Origin: Collybiopsis luxurians FD-317 M1
Lineage: Eukaryota; Basidiomycota; Agaricomycetes; Agaricales; Omphalotaceae
Length of the DNA stretch: 64,000 nucleotides
NCBI GenBank assembly: GCA_000827265.1
Contig: KN834757.1
Location: forward strand, 348,537-412,536
Direction: 5' to 3'
The notes below the pieces were generated by a model that had not been told where the DNA came from, ran no database searches, and saw nothing but the letters and a program-made list of their open reading frames with translations. Made by a program: the position numbers and the translations under genes. Shown here piece after piece: positions 35,724-47,794 of this stretch; the first letter of the stretch is position 1; the number at the start of each line of letters is the position of its first letter.

Positions 35724-36886
35724 CGTTGACGAAGCCCGAGAGCACGACGGCTGAGGAGCTTGTTGATGATTATTTTGCTGAATGGATGGTGGTGGTTAGA
35801 GAACAAGTGATGCGGATTGAAATAAAGACGTTTCGCGCTAATGTCAGGAGTGCATTGGTAGCGAAGCCCATCATTCTATTCCCGTCGACATGAATATCCA
35901 CGGCCCGCGGTGCGCTCGAATCGCCCGGATCTTTTTTTTCGTTGAGTTCATGGTAAATTGAAAATTCATTCAGATAGATATGACTGCTACATTGTACATA
36001 GGTCTCTCGATTCCTGTTTGTCTGCAAGAAAGCAGATCACATTGACTACAAACCATTTCCAGAAAATCAATGTATATCTGACACGGTTCTTCAGGTACCA
36101 AACTAAATATGAAATGGGAAGTGAATGAGCTGTGCAACAGGCACAAAAATGGTCTTGGTCTTGCGAGTTGCAATCAAGAATCAAGAATTCTGAAGGTGCA
36201 GCCGTAAGACTTCTAGTATATAGCCTAACAGAGATATCGAGCAGTCTGTCAGAAATATATACAAAACTCTGCTTCTGGTGAACGGCAAGTATCGTGAAAA
36301 AATGGTCACTCCGCCACGACGCCAGCCTCTGGGAAAAATAACTGCGTTTGCAATTAGAATCGAAAATGGCATGAATTTGAACTGACAGTGAAAGCGTTCT
36401 ACGATGCTTTCGGACCTTCAAGTTATCTGCCCAGAGTTGTCCCAAAAACCAAGGTTCAGGGCCAAGTCAATGTCGGGAGAAAGCGCCTCCGCAGACCCTG
36501 CCCGAAAGGTCCTCTCCCTCAATGGCCTCGGAGCTAAGACCTGCTAAGACGTAGAATACGGGTAGGAGCGGTTGAACGTGGTTCAAGATAACAGGAAATG
36601 CAGGTACCACCAATACCGGCCAATTCCCTGATCCCCGCAGCGGTTTTAGTGGCGATATGTAAGTTCTATCAATAGCGGGCGTTAGAGGAACAACTTGAAG
36701 ATACACAGAATGAAGTACAGGAGAAAACCATGATACGATTCAGTAGGGAAGACCAGCACTTGGCAGGCCTAGGAACATCGGGAAGGGCTTGACAAAGGTC
36801 AGTGCCAAGTTTCAAGATACATAATTACGTTTCCAGGAGATGAAATTATAGTCCAGTCGCAATCGAGGGCCCATCCGGTATCCGAG
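35724..36886. other. Intergenic, no supported gene
   Basis: A 152-aa minus-strand frame (35987-36445) has no domain, unusual composition and no splice partner. I treat it as chance. Presumably this is the OPT promoter plus the 3' region of the next gene. Confidence 0.4.
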
Positions 36887-37651
36887 TCAGTCCATGTACT
36901 CATACTCGTCTCTGAACCACCATTCCAAAGGTTGAGACTCCCCTGCTCGTAAAGCAGCTCCAGCGCCGGCTATAAGCGGGGTCTTTCCACCAAGATCGTC
37001 TCGCATGAAATATGGATCAAGGTTAAAAGTAGATAGAGCCTTGGGCGAAAGAGACTGTTCACCCTTTTCGCCGCCGACAAGACCAAAATCGCTTTTGGTC
37101 GGTGAAGCAAAGGTTACTCCCGGTGCAGATGCGAAACCCAGAGATCCCAGCTCCAATTGAGCTTCGAGGTTACTCAACTGCGTTTCCAGATGTCTCAATC
37201 GGGCTTCATCCACTTGTTGACCTTGTCTGGGCCGATGGGTGAAGATGAACGTTCTGTAGACAAAGAACATATACGTAGGCAATAGTAAGCGTTCATATGT
37301 ACGCCACTAAAGAGCAAAAAAAATCACACAAAAGGTAAGGCTCCCAATGCTGCACCGACTCCGCATACGGTGACTATTGCCGAGCTGGATCTATAGCCTC
37401 CTATAGCAGCAACTGCGCCAAGAATGAATACAAGAAGATTCAAAATCCAGCTCCAATTGACCTGAGCTACTGTTAGCAATCTGTGAGTTTGAAAGAGACC
37501 CTTGACTTTGTTGTTTGCCTCCCATTGCCAGCGAGGTAGGGAGTCGGACGACATTATTTCTACGAGGGTGGGCACTTAGAAGTTTTTGTTAGCTTGTACA
37601 CCACCGTACCCCACAATATAGCATTCCATTGACAACTGCTGTACCTATCAT
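36887..37651 (-). CDS. Small unknown membrane protein
   Basis: I do not recognise the family. The protein has a short hydrophilic N-terminus (MSSDSLPRWQWEANNKVKG), then a helix around VNWSWILNLLVFILGAVAAIGG, possibly a second one (AIVTVCGVGAALGALPF), then WRTYERLLLPTYMFFVYRTFIF. A cytosolic part follows, with a short coiled-coil-like segment (EARLRHLETQLSNLEAQL), and it ends EWWFRDEYEYMD. ATG at 37554 gives a start inside the large exon. A tiny first exon (ATG ATA G at 37651, donor gtacag) spliced to tgcccaccctc would give MIVPTLVEIMSS and may be the true start. One internal intron ends at 37304. Its donor is either gtgtga (23 nt, too short) or gtatgc (64 nt), so about 14 residues are in doubt. 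Total roughly 210-230 aa. Confidence 0.6.
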
Positions 37652-38626
37652 GGGACTGGCGTCAAACGTCAGTGAGTCAGTGAACGCCGCGAAAGCTGTA
37701 TTTTCAGCTCTTAAGCCTTGTATGTGAGAAGCGCAGCAACTTAAATGGTCAAATGATACGGAAATATTGGCAGATCACTCCAAAGCTATGCGATTCACGA
37801 ACAGACAAGTAAACTTTAGGAACGAGGTTCAAGTCGACTAATTCAAACTTGTTCGAGCGCCCATCTTGCTGATTTACAAGAAGCAACTCTTTACCTGTCC
37901 AGATGCATGCTTTCTAGTCGAGCCATCAAGGCTTGCGGCAAAAGCAACTTGATCCCAAAGTTCCTTGATACACGACGTCCGAATCAATACGGGACGCCTT
38001 CATCAAAGGTTGGCCTCCGGGGGGATCAGCCCAAAGTGACACTACCTGTCGATCCTTTGGTTTATTTGACTATCCCTGGCAGAAATTCTTTGGCAAAATA
38101 CCTGATATCTGCAATTCCCGAATTTGTACATACCAACAAACGCATTCGATCGATAACCATTGCTTTGACCATTTCCTAAATCAGCTCGGTGGTAATACAA
38201 ACCTCGGAAGTTTTAATTTTTAAATTTCGAGGTACCGATGTACTTCTAGTACATATAACGACGAGAATCATACGGATAAATCTTCACTTGATGTTCCCCT
38301 TCCTCGCTTCATGCATACTGCCAAATCTAAGGCACATCCAGATGCAGAAAGCCGCGCCATCACTCTTATGATTTCCTCCATGCGGCACCGTCCCCCGAAG
38401 TTCGAATTCATCATCAATTTCTACATAATGCATGTACATCGGTAATGATAGGTAGTGATACACGACAAAGTAAGTACAATCTTTAACTATTTCAGTAAAT
38501 AATATTTATGCCGCCTTCCGGAAGCGGGACATGGAGAGTTGAAAGTGAGGAGGATAACCGATGCGTCAGAGTTGCTGGTCCTAAAAGTCGGGCATGAATC
38601 TCATAAAGCGTAAGAATATTGAGTAA
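37652..38626. other. Intergenic, no supported gene
   Basis: Lies between the small membrane protein and the GH71 stop. No coding signature was seen on either strand. Confidence 0.4.
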
Positions 38627-40421
38627 TTAAACCGCAGTAGGAGCTACAACTCTGGCAGAACTTGTTGCTGTAGCAGCGGAAGTAGCCGGGGGTGTAGCGG
38701 GTAACGAGGGGGTTGGATTACAAGCAACATGTAGACCGTTCGCAAAGGCGGTAAGCCCAGCAGAACCGAGTACATCCCTCGCCCCTTCTGGTACAGTTCC
38801 GACGTATGCATTGAAGTTGTAAATTCCGCAAGGACAAGTATCCTGGATTTTCTTCAAGCTCGTTGCGCTCATCACCTTTGCCCCGTTTCGAGAAAGAGTA
38901 AAGGACTGGGTACCGACCTGGAAAGGCACCGAGAAGGCTGAAGCGCCCGCAGGAGCGTCGAACTTGTATTCCAAGGCACCGGTGTTGACGGTGATGGTTC
39001 CCGCAGAGGTAAGCAAAGGAACAACGAAAACATCATCAGCCATAGTCTCGTACCCGTTTGGTCGTCCCTTAAAGTAATTACCGGTAGAGTTGTTGGCTGC
39101 GACCATGGTGGTATCTGTAGAGTCACAATTGAGGTCTTTCGAGGTGATGCGATACCAGTAAACGATCTGATCCGAAGTGATATAGCTGTTCGGAGAAGAG
39201 TTTCCAGCTTTATAAGCTGCAATGAAAGGCTTCGCCATCTCAAGCCAGCCGTTGTGGGGCCTGAGCAAATTCAACGTCGGTTCAATACGTAGCCCAAAAA
39301 AAAAGCCGTACTTACATATCATTGACCCATTTGGACCCTCCGTCATCGGTGTGAGTAGACGACAAAGGACCAATGTAGTGACTTTCGCCGTAGTCGTTCC
39401 AAGTCACAATTTCGATGAAAGTGGGTTGCAACTTCAAGATTTCTAGCCATCTCATGTACCATAACAAGTCGCTCGGGAATACCCAGTTCTTGCTGTATGA
39501 CACCTCCGGACCAAAGTGTGTAGCTGCAAACTCGCAGTCAGTAAGGCTAACACAAGAGCTTAAAAAGATGGACCAACAGAACCATGCCGACACCGCTAGG
39601 GTCGAGAGTCAAATCATGACTGGCGATGTACCAGTGATACTACTCACGAGCAATGTATCCCTGAGTAGAAGAAAGCGCACTCTTATACTTCTGGTCCCCT
39701 TCCGTCACCGTGACGGTAACGCCTCCTTGAGGAGCCTTGTTATTTCCGTCGTTCTGCCATCCTAGCCAGTTTAGCGCCCCATCAAGAGCCGTCAAACTGC
39801 CGACTCCGGGATGAAAGTTTGGCGCAAAATATACATTAGAAAATCCACCGGCTGCTGCAGCGGACTTCAGGGCAGTTATATCCAGTCCATCACCGGCGAA
39901 GGAAGAAGCAAACACTTTGCCATTGACATGAAGCTGCGCAGGCAAACCAGCATACTGGGCGATCTTGTTGCCAACACCGATAGCGTCGCCAGTGGACCAC
40001 CAATTGAAATCGAAGGAGATGAATACCGACATATTATTGTTGGCAGCAGATCGATAGGCGAAGCCAAGCTGAGTGTCGGTGTAAGGGTCCGTACCAATGT
40101 TGAGGGCGAATGCATCAATTCCAAGTGATTTGGCGCGTTTCATATCTGCGTCGTAGTCGGATGCGCTCACTCTGTTCGACATAATTCCAATCTAAAAATA
40201 TGAACAGTATATTCATCAACTCAAGATGGTGAAACAAGGATCGTAAGCCTTGCCATGAAGTGGCAGAATACAAGTTTGGAGCCCGAAGTTTGTCTAGAAC
40301 GGATTGTCGAAGTCGCGTTCGTAGAGGGCACGGGATACGCTTTCACGTTCGTCGTTGGGGTTGCCCTCGAGGTCGAAATGAGTGCAGCGACGAAGAACAG
40401 AGACGAAGCGGAAATCTTCAT
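38627..40421 (-). CDS. GH71 alpha-1,3-glucanase (mutanase-like), secreted
   Basis: Hydrolyses alpha-1,3-glucan of fungal walls, in self-remodelling or attack on other fungi. The signal peptide is MKISASSLFFVAALISTSRA. After a short Ser/Thr-rich propeptide the catalytic domain reads VFCHFM...IGIMSNRVSASDYDADM, AKSLGIDAFALNIG, VFISFDFNWWSTG, YAGLPAQLHVNGKVFASSF, GFSNVYFAPNFHPG and LNWLGWQNDGN. Then come VSYSKNWVFPSDLLWYMRW, PTFIEIVTWNDYGESHYIGP, MPHNGWLEMAKPFI and QIVYWYRITSKDLNCDSTD, in the usual GH71 order. The C-terminal beta-domain has TCPCGIYNFNAYVGTVPEG. It ends with a Pro/Thr/Ala-rich tail (SLPATPPATSAATATSSARV). At least four short introns split it. The tail could be an O-glycosylated linker end or a weak anchor signal; no carbohydrate-binding module follows. 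No breaks were seen. Confidence 0.92.
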
Positions 40422-43228
40422 GTTAAATTCCGTTGACTTCGAGAAGGGGAAAGAACTAATGTCTCGAAAGGAAAGGTGTCAGCTTTAAGAGCTTTTATAG
40501 AGACACGATCTGGACTGGGAAGAGACGAATCGTTGTGAGTGCTCCTTCCCAACGCTTTGGAAACCGGCCACCGGGTGAGCATATGGGTAGCGAATGTACA
40601 TAAGAAGAATCTTGTGAATCTAAGCGGACCAATCTTCCAGCCTGATCGTTCTGGCGATCGTCTTTCGAGTGGGATTCCACAAGAGCCAGGCTCAGCCAAC
40701 ATTTCGCAAGTAGATGATTTTGAAATAGAAATCAAATCGAGCTAGAGTGCGAATTACTCTAATGCGAAAAAGGCAGTAAAGGAGATGGTAAAATCAAAAG
40801 CAGGAAGCGAAATGATGAGTTTGTAATGCCAGCCCCGGACCCTTTCGATACGGAGCTTCAACGAGCTGTTAGTGGGTCGATGGAAGATCAGAGGATAGAC
40901 AAGAGGAATTTATCCAGAGACGCTAATCGTATATGTTGAGCTTTGGTCAAGCTCTCAAGTTAGAATCTGCATGTGATAACGTTCAGCGCTGTGAACCGCC
41001 CACCGCCCAAAAAGAATAAACACTAGGCAAAAGTGCTGGTTGATTTGACTGTTTCTTGGGTCCACAAAACAAATCCTCTGCGATTCTTCGTGAAAACTGC
41101 GTCATAAGTTCCAGTAATTCAATTGAAAGGAGTGGCCCGCGAAGCGAAGAGTCGCTTACCTATCATGGTAAGCATATGGTATCGTGCGAGTAAGAAGTGG
41201 AATATTGGAATTTCGTTAACATTCACATTCACATTTTATACTTTCCGTACTTTGGGTGTTTCTGATCAGCGGTATGGAGGAAGAATAAACTGAGGACATA
41301 CTGTAATCGATAGTATCGCATATGTTTGAAATCCTATCAAGATGTCGAAAACGCAGTTCCAGGATACTTGTTCATCAGACTGCTAGAGCCATCGATATCA
41401 ATGGCATTCCCAGTGAGCTCGCCACTATCAGATCATGGTTCTGTTAAACTGATCTCCGCCGCCCGACCTCGACCAAAGTAAATAATGTCATTTCATGAAT
41501 TGGGCCCGATTAATAGGCACTGAGCACCATGATGAAAAGGGAAGCGGTTTCCTAGCTCCTTGGGCAGAATTTACAAACCACTTGCCAGCTACCATCAATG
41601 CAGGAAGAAAAGCGCCCATACCCGGACCGTCGATAGCCACGTGTGATGGCTGTGCGATAAGATGTGGAAAGAATCTGACCGCAACCCGACCGCAACCCGA
41701 CCGCAACCTCCTTGTGGCCTCCTTGAATCTTCAAAAGCGTCCAGCTAGAAATTGATCAACAAATCTTCTCCAACAATAGCTGGGAAGCTGCTCCTGGCGA
41801 CGAATCAATGAGTATTCGGTCATTCATCCCAATTTCATTCAAGCGTGAGTCTTGCAATTCAACGCCACTCGCCATAGTTTCAGCGATACGGTTGACTTGA
41901 CATAGAACTTGAACTCGATACATAGACGTGAGCAGTAGATCTGGTGAAGGGCGAGGTGCCTGATCTCATCTCTTGTATCGTAAAGCCAGGCCACCACCTT
42001 CAACACAAGTACCATTTCCATGTGAACAATTTGGAGTCGTCCTTGAAATTCGCAACTAGCCTCCTCAAGTCCTGATTGTCTTCCTTCTGAACCACCTCAA
42101 ACCTCTCGTATGGTGGACAGTGCACGCTGAGTTTGACTGGCATGCATTACAGGAAGAAGGTGAGCTGCCCGCTTCCTCCACAGTCCCCGAGATCCTTGTT
42201 TTATCGTTTTATCATTTGTAGACTCCGGAACAATAGGGCTCCTGAGTCCTGATCTGGGTATTCCTGCCAGGCTTCGTTCATATTGTCAAGTCGATTACTT
42301 GGGAGCTGCGTTGCCTGGAGATTCACCTCGTCATTCCCGCCACCGTCAGGAGTGTCACGCTGCCATGAAGAGTCTAGAGCTCTTTGGGACCGCTCGAGGG
42401 CTATGATTGGAGGGTGTTGGTGGGGCATCAGCTTCGAATTACGACCTGCTGCCCAAATCGATTCCCTCGGTAACAAGTTGACGTGAATGATGCCGGCCAA
42501 AGAGCCCATTCTGAGGCAATTCTCCGAGCTCGAATTTCAAGAATTGAAAACATTTCTTTGGACCGTCTTGGGCGACGACTCCTATAATTTGCCCTTCTTC
42601 GCTGATGACTGCTCTGCAAGTTCCTGCTTGGCAACTCTTTATTGAAAGTGCTGGGATGCTTATCACCGTTCATTCAATTAGTCATATTTCGCGTCCGGCG
42701 TGCGAGGCTTATGCAGGACATTCATTCTTCGAAAGTTCAAATGGGACTACGTAACATGCGGAGAAAGCATTTACCCAAGTCTGAACTTTCGCCTGTTTTC
42801 AGACCGTAGAAAAAACCGGAAAAGTTCTCTATTGGAACACGAAACGCTGGCGGTTTCGCCAATCACAGATATCGGACCTTTCGGAATCGGAAACGTCTGC
42901 GCAGAGCGTGGGTCTGAAGTGGAGCAGAAAGCGCTCATGTTATTGAAGCAGACAATCATCGATACAACATCGATACAACATATCACCGCTCCGAGTAGGA
43001 CGTTTAAGGACATATGATTGCTCTCTGGAACATAATTTCCTTCCGGAGTTAATACAATATATTATCTTGACTTCAAGATTCTTCACTCGTAACAGCCCCC
43101 TTGACACCACTCTTCCATTCCTTCAAGCTGTTCGTTCACTTTTAGCAGTCGTCTTGATCATCGAACTCACTGGCGTCGCAACATTCTCCATCCAGTGGCT
43201 CGTAATTGGCCTCACTTAACTCGGCCGA
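40422..43228. other. Long intergenic stretch with a possible gene relic at 42200-42670
   Basis: The left part is the promoter side of GH71. A short tandem repeat of cgaccgcaacc (three copies) lies at about 41679-41708. Minus-strand frames at 42201-42509 and 42439-42666 are open and contain IISEEGQ-like and DTPDGGGNDEVNLQATQLPS stretches that look protein-like. They overlap in different frames and match no family I can name. They may be remains of a mobile-element gene. The plus-strand frame at 42700-43017 is unrecognised. Confidence 0.35.
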
Positions 43229-44577
43229 ATGAGCTCTCAAATCCCCCCTGGCTCGCGTCCGAATGAGTCTGCTTCAGAGATTTTCTCTGAGCACACCTGG
43301 CTGCAGGGTGCCTTTCTCGGAGCAATAGCGTATGGTGTCGAGTGTGTTCTCTACCTCATGGCGTGTCAAATGCTTTGGCTTCACCGTCGACGACATAGTC
43401 AATCACCGCGAAGGAATATTTTCCTGATATGTTACATATCGGTCATTTTTGTTCTGTCGACGCTGTATGTAGCTGGGCTTCTCGAATTTACCCAGTTATC
43501 ATTCATCGATGGGAGGAATATTCAGGGAGGGCCGAATGGTTTTGAGGAGGTAAGTCACCAGTCTCTGGATATGTCGTAAACGCTTCTGGGTACTTACAGA
43601 TTCGTTAGGTTATGTTCTCGCTGCCGATAGACATGCTTGCAAACGTTATTATGGTACTCAACGCCTGGCTATGTGACGTTATCAATGTTCGTATGACTTG
43701 GAGAGTTTTGGGACCTATGACTGAAATGAATCCAGGTATGGCGTTGTTTCGTGATCTACCAAGGGGGTTCAGTGCCGGCTTGGGCTGTCAACATAGTCCC
43801 AATTCTATTGTACTTGGCTTCCATAGGTAAGTTGGTTTTCTAAAAAGAAAAACGGAAGGCTGATATGATTTTCTGCTTTGCGAAGCCTTCGGGATTCTAT
43901 TCCTAAAGCAAGTGGGAACCCCAGCTCAGTCTCCTTGGTTAGCTTCTGGAATCAACTTTACCATTCCGTATTATGCCCTATCCCTAGCCTTGAACATCCT
44001 CGTCACTCTCCTTATCGTCTTCCGTCTCTTGCTTCACCGTCACCGAATTACCCGAGCCATGGGCTCATCGCACGGCTCTCAGTACACTTCCCTAGTTGCG
44101 ATCGTCGTGGAATCGGCTGCGATCTACTCGTCGTTTGCGCTTGCATTTTTGATACCATTTGGGCTCAACAGCCCTGTAGCCCAGCTGTTTTTGCAAGCGT
44201 TATCGTTGATACAAGTTCGTTTCAGACATTCTCATTTCCTTTTTGGTTCTAGTCTGAATGATTTCGTCTAGGGAGCTACCACGTTCCTGATCATCTTCCG
44301 TATCGCTCAGGGTAAGGCCTGGTCAGAAGGTGCGCGCACCAATGCCAATATCTTTGGAAACACCGAAGACAGCGGTGCGAACCGCACTATTGGTGGCCAT
44401 GCCATTCAATTCAGAAGAAGCGTCAAATCTATTATAGACGCGGGTGGGCAGAATGGGGAGGGAAAGGACGATGATACCATTATGCTGCGAAAAATGCAAG
44501 GGTCGCCCGCCAATGACATGGATAGCGGACGGGGTATTCAGATTTCGAAGTCTGTTCTGGTAGAAGAAAGCGTTTGA
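43229..44577 (+). CDS. Seven-helix membrane protein of unknown function (basidiomycete type)
   Basis: Spliced protein of about 330 aa with a polar N-terminus (MSSQIPPGSRPNESASEIF). About seven hydrophobic segments follow: GAFLGAIAYGVECVLYLMA, NIFLICYISVIFVLSTLYVA, DMLANVIMVLNAWLCDVIN, VPILLYLASI, YYALSLALNILVTLLIVFRL, TSLVAIVVESAAIYSSFALA and SLIQGATTFLIIFRIAQG. A Ser/Asp-rich cytosolic tail ends ISKSVLVEESV. Motif-like parts (RRRHSQSPRRN after helix 2, W-R-C-F-VIYQ in helix 4) match the general pattern of basidiomycete receptor-like seven-TM proteins, which resemble GPCRs in topology only. Exon borders are GT-AG: 43549/gtaagt, ttcgttag before VMFSLP, gaatccag before VWRCFV, and the last acceptor near 44272. 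Convergent with the permease at 44937. Confidence 0.75.
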
Positions 44578-44936
44578 TTGATCGACCATGCCAAACCATG
44601 CCGTGTAATACATAGATATTCTTTCATTCCTTCCCGAAGCTTTCATGACTGACCCTCCTTGTAAAAATTCATTACGTGTATTTCTCCGTGTTCTGGTTGC
44701 TAAAAGCTGCTTGTATGTCTTGCATTTGCAGTACTTAAAGATCGTGTATTGTTGCCATTGTACGAGGTTCGAAATTGTAGAGTACTTGATGCCATTTATG
44801 ATTTCACTATGGATATATTAAGAATAAAAACAAGTTCTGGACGAGAATAAAGGTCGTGATATGTGTATGTTGACTACCAGAATTGCTACACGTCGTAACA
44901 TATCGTACATCGTACATGCTCCAGTCAGATTCCACG

Positions 44937-47183
44937 TCAAACCTTCCCCTCTACGATGATCTTCTCAATAGGCGAGCTCCCGCGGTCTTCGTCCGAACTA
45001 CTGCCATCCTCCGGCACGTCTTTAATGGTATGTACAGGCCCTGTGAACCAATGCCTGCCTCCGTAGACCGGGAAGAAATAATATCCCAACGAAAGGACGA
45101 TAGTTCCGCCCACCACCACTACGGTGTAATTCATGGTTTGGGAATCAGGCGTTGGCGCAGCAGGGAATAAGAATACGATGATCATAAATATCATATATGC
45201 TGAAGCGATGAATGCAACGGGGCCGCTCTGCCATTCAAAGGAAAAAGTAAGTAAACAGGAGGTCGAAAGATGGGGGCTGAACGAACCATTAAACCCAAGT
45301 TGAAGGGTCCAGGTACGAAGCGAGTGCCTCCGACAAAACGTAATATGATGGGCGTCACAAAACCGATGTACTGGCATACTATCGACATAGTGAAGACGGC
45401 AGTAATAGCCACAGGGCCAGCAAATGAAATCAAACCCAGAAGCAAGGACAAGAACGCGAGGAAAAACACCGCATAGACTGGGGTCTGGGTTCGAGAATTA
45501 ACTCGATACAGTATCCCAGAGAATGGAAGCCCTGAGTCACGACTTAGGGCAAATACTTGGCGAGAGCCAGCAATGAGCTAGATCACGAACGCTCAGAATC
45601 AGAACTAGCCTAAGATGGGGACAAATAGAAGAACATACATAGTCCATCGCGGTCATGAATAGTAAGATCACCATGAAGCACCAAATCACCACCGTTCCTT
45701 TGGGTCCAACGGAATTGGCGAAAATCTAGCACGATGCAAACATTCAGCAAAAAGGAATTTTCTCTGCTGCATTTAGAAGGCATACAGTGGCCATCGGTTG
45801 TCCGATTGGATTTTCAATTACTGATTCTAAATCGTTCCCGATGTGGAACGCCAATACAATGTTAACGACTTGAGAAGATAAAAATCAATCACTTAAACCG
45901 AGCGGATTAAGAATATGCCATTACTTACTCCATCCGAGGAGAGAGCTCATAATGGTTGCGCACATGATCGCAAATGGGACTGCTCTTGGAGCATTTTTCG
46001 CCTCTTCACTGATATGAACACTGGTGTCAAACCCACCTTTGGACGATATCAGTTGCCGCAGCAGCAGGAGGAGGTTTGTAGTCACTAACCAACCGTCCAA
46101 GCTGGAGCTAGGAAGCTCAGAATAAACGCGAAGCCGTTGCCCCATCCAGATGCTATCCCCACCGAAGAATGAATAAGCAAAGGATGAATTGGATAGAAAT
46201 ACGCGCACTATTCTCGAAATGCCCAAAGGCGTAAGAAGCCTTGTTCACCAGGTCCTTGGGGGTCGTCACCGGAAGAGCAATAATAACGGTAAGAAAGATT
46301 CTAAGAGAAGTTATCAAGCCATTAGCGCCGGAATACAGTGTGCCGACGGACGTTCTTACGCTATGTTCAAGAAGACATAAAAGTATTGCAGTCTTGCAAT
46401 GATTTTAGTCGCCAAACTTGCCAGGATGGCATGAAGAATCAGCAGAGCGCAATAAACCCCACTGTAAGTTTGTATCGAATCAGTTGACCATTCAATAAGC
46501 GAAAACATGAGGTCACCCTTACTAAATCTGAGCGTTTGTTGGAGAGAAACTTCCGTTTGTGCTAATAGTCACAGCTGCCATGAGCTGCGAAGCACAACTC
46601 CAATCAACACTGGCTACGCCTGCGATGTATGCGGCCGTGTTAATATCTGTGATAACGGTAAGTCCGATAGTGAAGCCTCAGAGTCGCCTCTCACCAACTC
46701 ACAACCAATTAGCCAAGAAAGAAGTTTGCGATACCGCGGAGAAGAAAACTTGAAAGTCCAATAGTAGAGACCACCTGCAGTTGGAGCTGCACTGCCTAGT
46801 TCTGCCATCGCCATTGCCACAAAGACCAAAAAGACGCAACAAGTGAACCACTTTCATCAGAAATATGCGATCAGAATGGAACGAAACATAAGTAGTTATT
46901 TGGTAGAGACTTACCCCCCATACCATGCCCACTGGTCCTCCATACGGAATAGAATACACGAGAACAGCTCTACGGGTGAATAAGAACGCGTAAAGAAAGG
47001 AGAAAATCAAAGGACTCACGCAATCGATTGAACGACCCCAACAATGGTAAAGGACAAACCCGTCAGTTCAACCCGACTAAAGTCTCGTTTGAACTCTTGC
47101 TTGTATCCTAGACGTCCAAGCACATCTTGGTCGTCGAGGGAGTGTCCCTCGCCGCTGTTAAAAGTCTTATGCTCAACGGACAT
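44937..47183 (-). CDS. Amino-acid/GABA permease, APC superfamily (Uga4/choline type)
   Basis: Twelve-helix plasma-membrane or vacuolar importer of GABA, amino acids or choline-like substrates. The start at 47183 gives MSVEHKTFNSGEGHSLDDQD, then LGRLGYKQEFKRDFSRVE and LTGLSFTIVGVVQSIA, the family's N-terminal signature. Later exons read LVYSIPYGGPVGMVWG, MAELGSAAPTAGGLYYWTF, SWLIGY-type, GVYCALLILHAI, GGFDTSVHISEEAKNAPRAVP, VVNIVLAFHIGNDLESVI, GPKGTVVIWCFMVILLFMT, LIAGSRQVFALSRDSGLPFS, ILYRVNSRTQTPVYAVFFLA, GFVTPIILRFVGGTRFVPGPF and NYTVVVVGGTIVLSLGYYFFP. It ends in an acidic tail, SSSDEDRGSSPIEK. GT-AG introns are short. A GTG 21 nt upstream is open but is not used as a start. Substrate cannot be settled from sequence. 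Confidence 0.9.
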
Positions 47184-47794
47184 GATAGCAGCGAGGGGGA
47201 ACACAAGACTCGAGAGAGGATCTTATATGATGTTATATTATTGACTGGGATTGATTGCCCTGTGGGGCTTAGACAGGCTTAAAGTTAAGACTAAATTTCA
47301 CCAGATTTTACCCTATTTTATTTTGCGCGAGCAATTCGGATGGGAAACATCATAACATCTCTGTAATGAATGGCAACCCTTCTTTGATGCGACTTTTCTT
47401 GGTCGCTGTCAAAAATGAGCAGCATAGGCTCCAGGGCGGCCAGGGTTCGGTAAGGAGGATGGCAAAATGAAACTGACATTTTCATGAGTCTCTTTGAAGG
47501 CCCAGGGGCTGCCCAAGTTTCCAGAGGCGCAGAACTGCTGACATTTGTACATGTGCAAGTGGAAAGAGTGGGAGATTACCAAGTCGCCGGGACGGACTCC
47601 GAAACCAGAAGCGCTCGAATTCGAACACTGAAACGTTAGAAAGTGACGCGTATCGTACTTCAAAAACACCGGTGAATTTCACTAAACGGGGACCTGAAAT
47701 CCGCCTCTGCTCGGAAAGTCATCATTAAAATGAAATATTAGCTCGCAACAGCTTGGCAAACGCACTAAGGTGCCTAGATAATGTGGCCCACAAT
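47184..47794. other. Intergenic, no gene seen
   Basis: Holds the permease promoter and the 3' end region of the TOK channel. Minus-strand frames at 47409-47682 have no domain. Confidence 0.4.

Noticed and set aside
35987..36445. 152-aa minus-strand frame
   Set aside because: No domain; Phe/Ser/Cys-rich composition typical of chance frames in AT-rich DNA.
37304..37326. A 23-nt spliceosomal intron
   Set aside because: Below the size seen anywhere else in the window; a 64-nt alternative uses the same acceptor.
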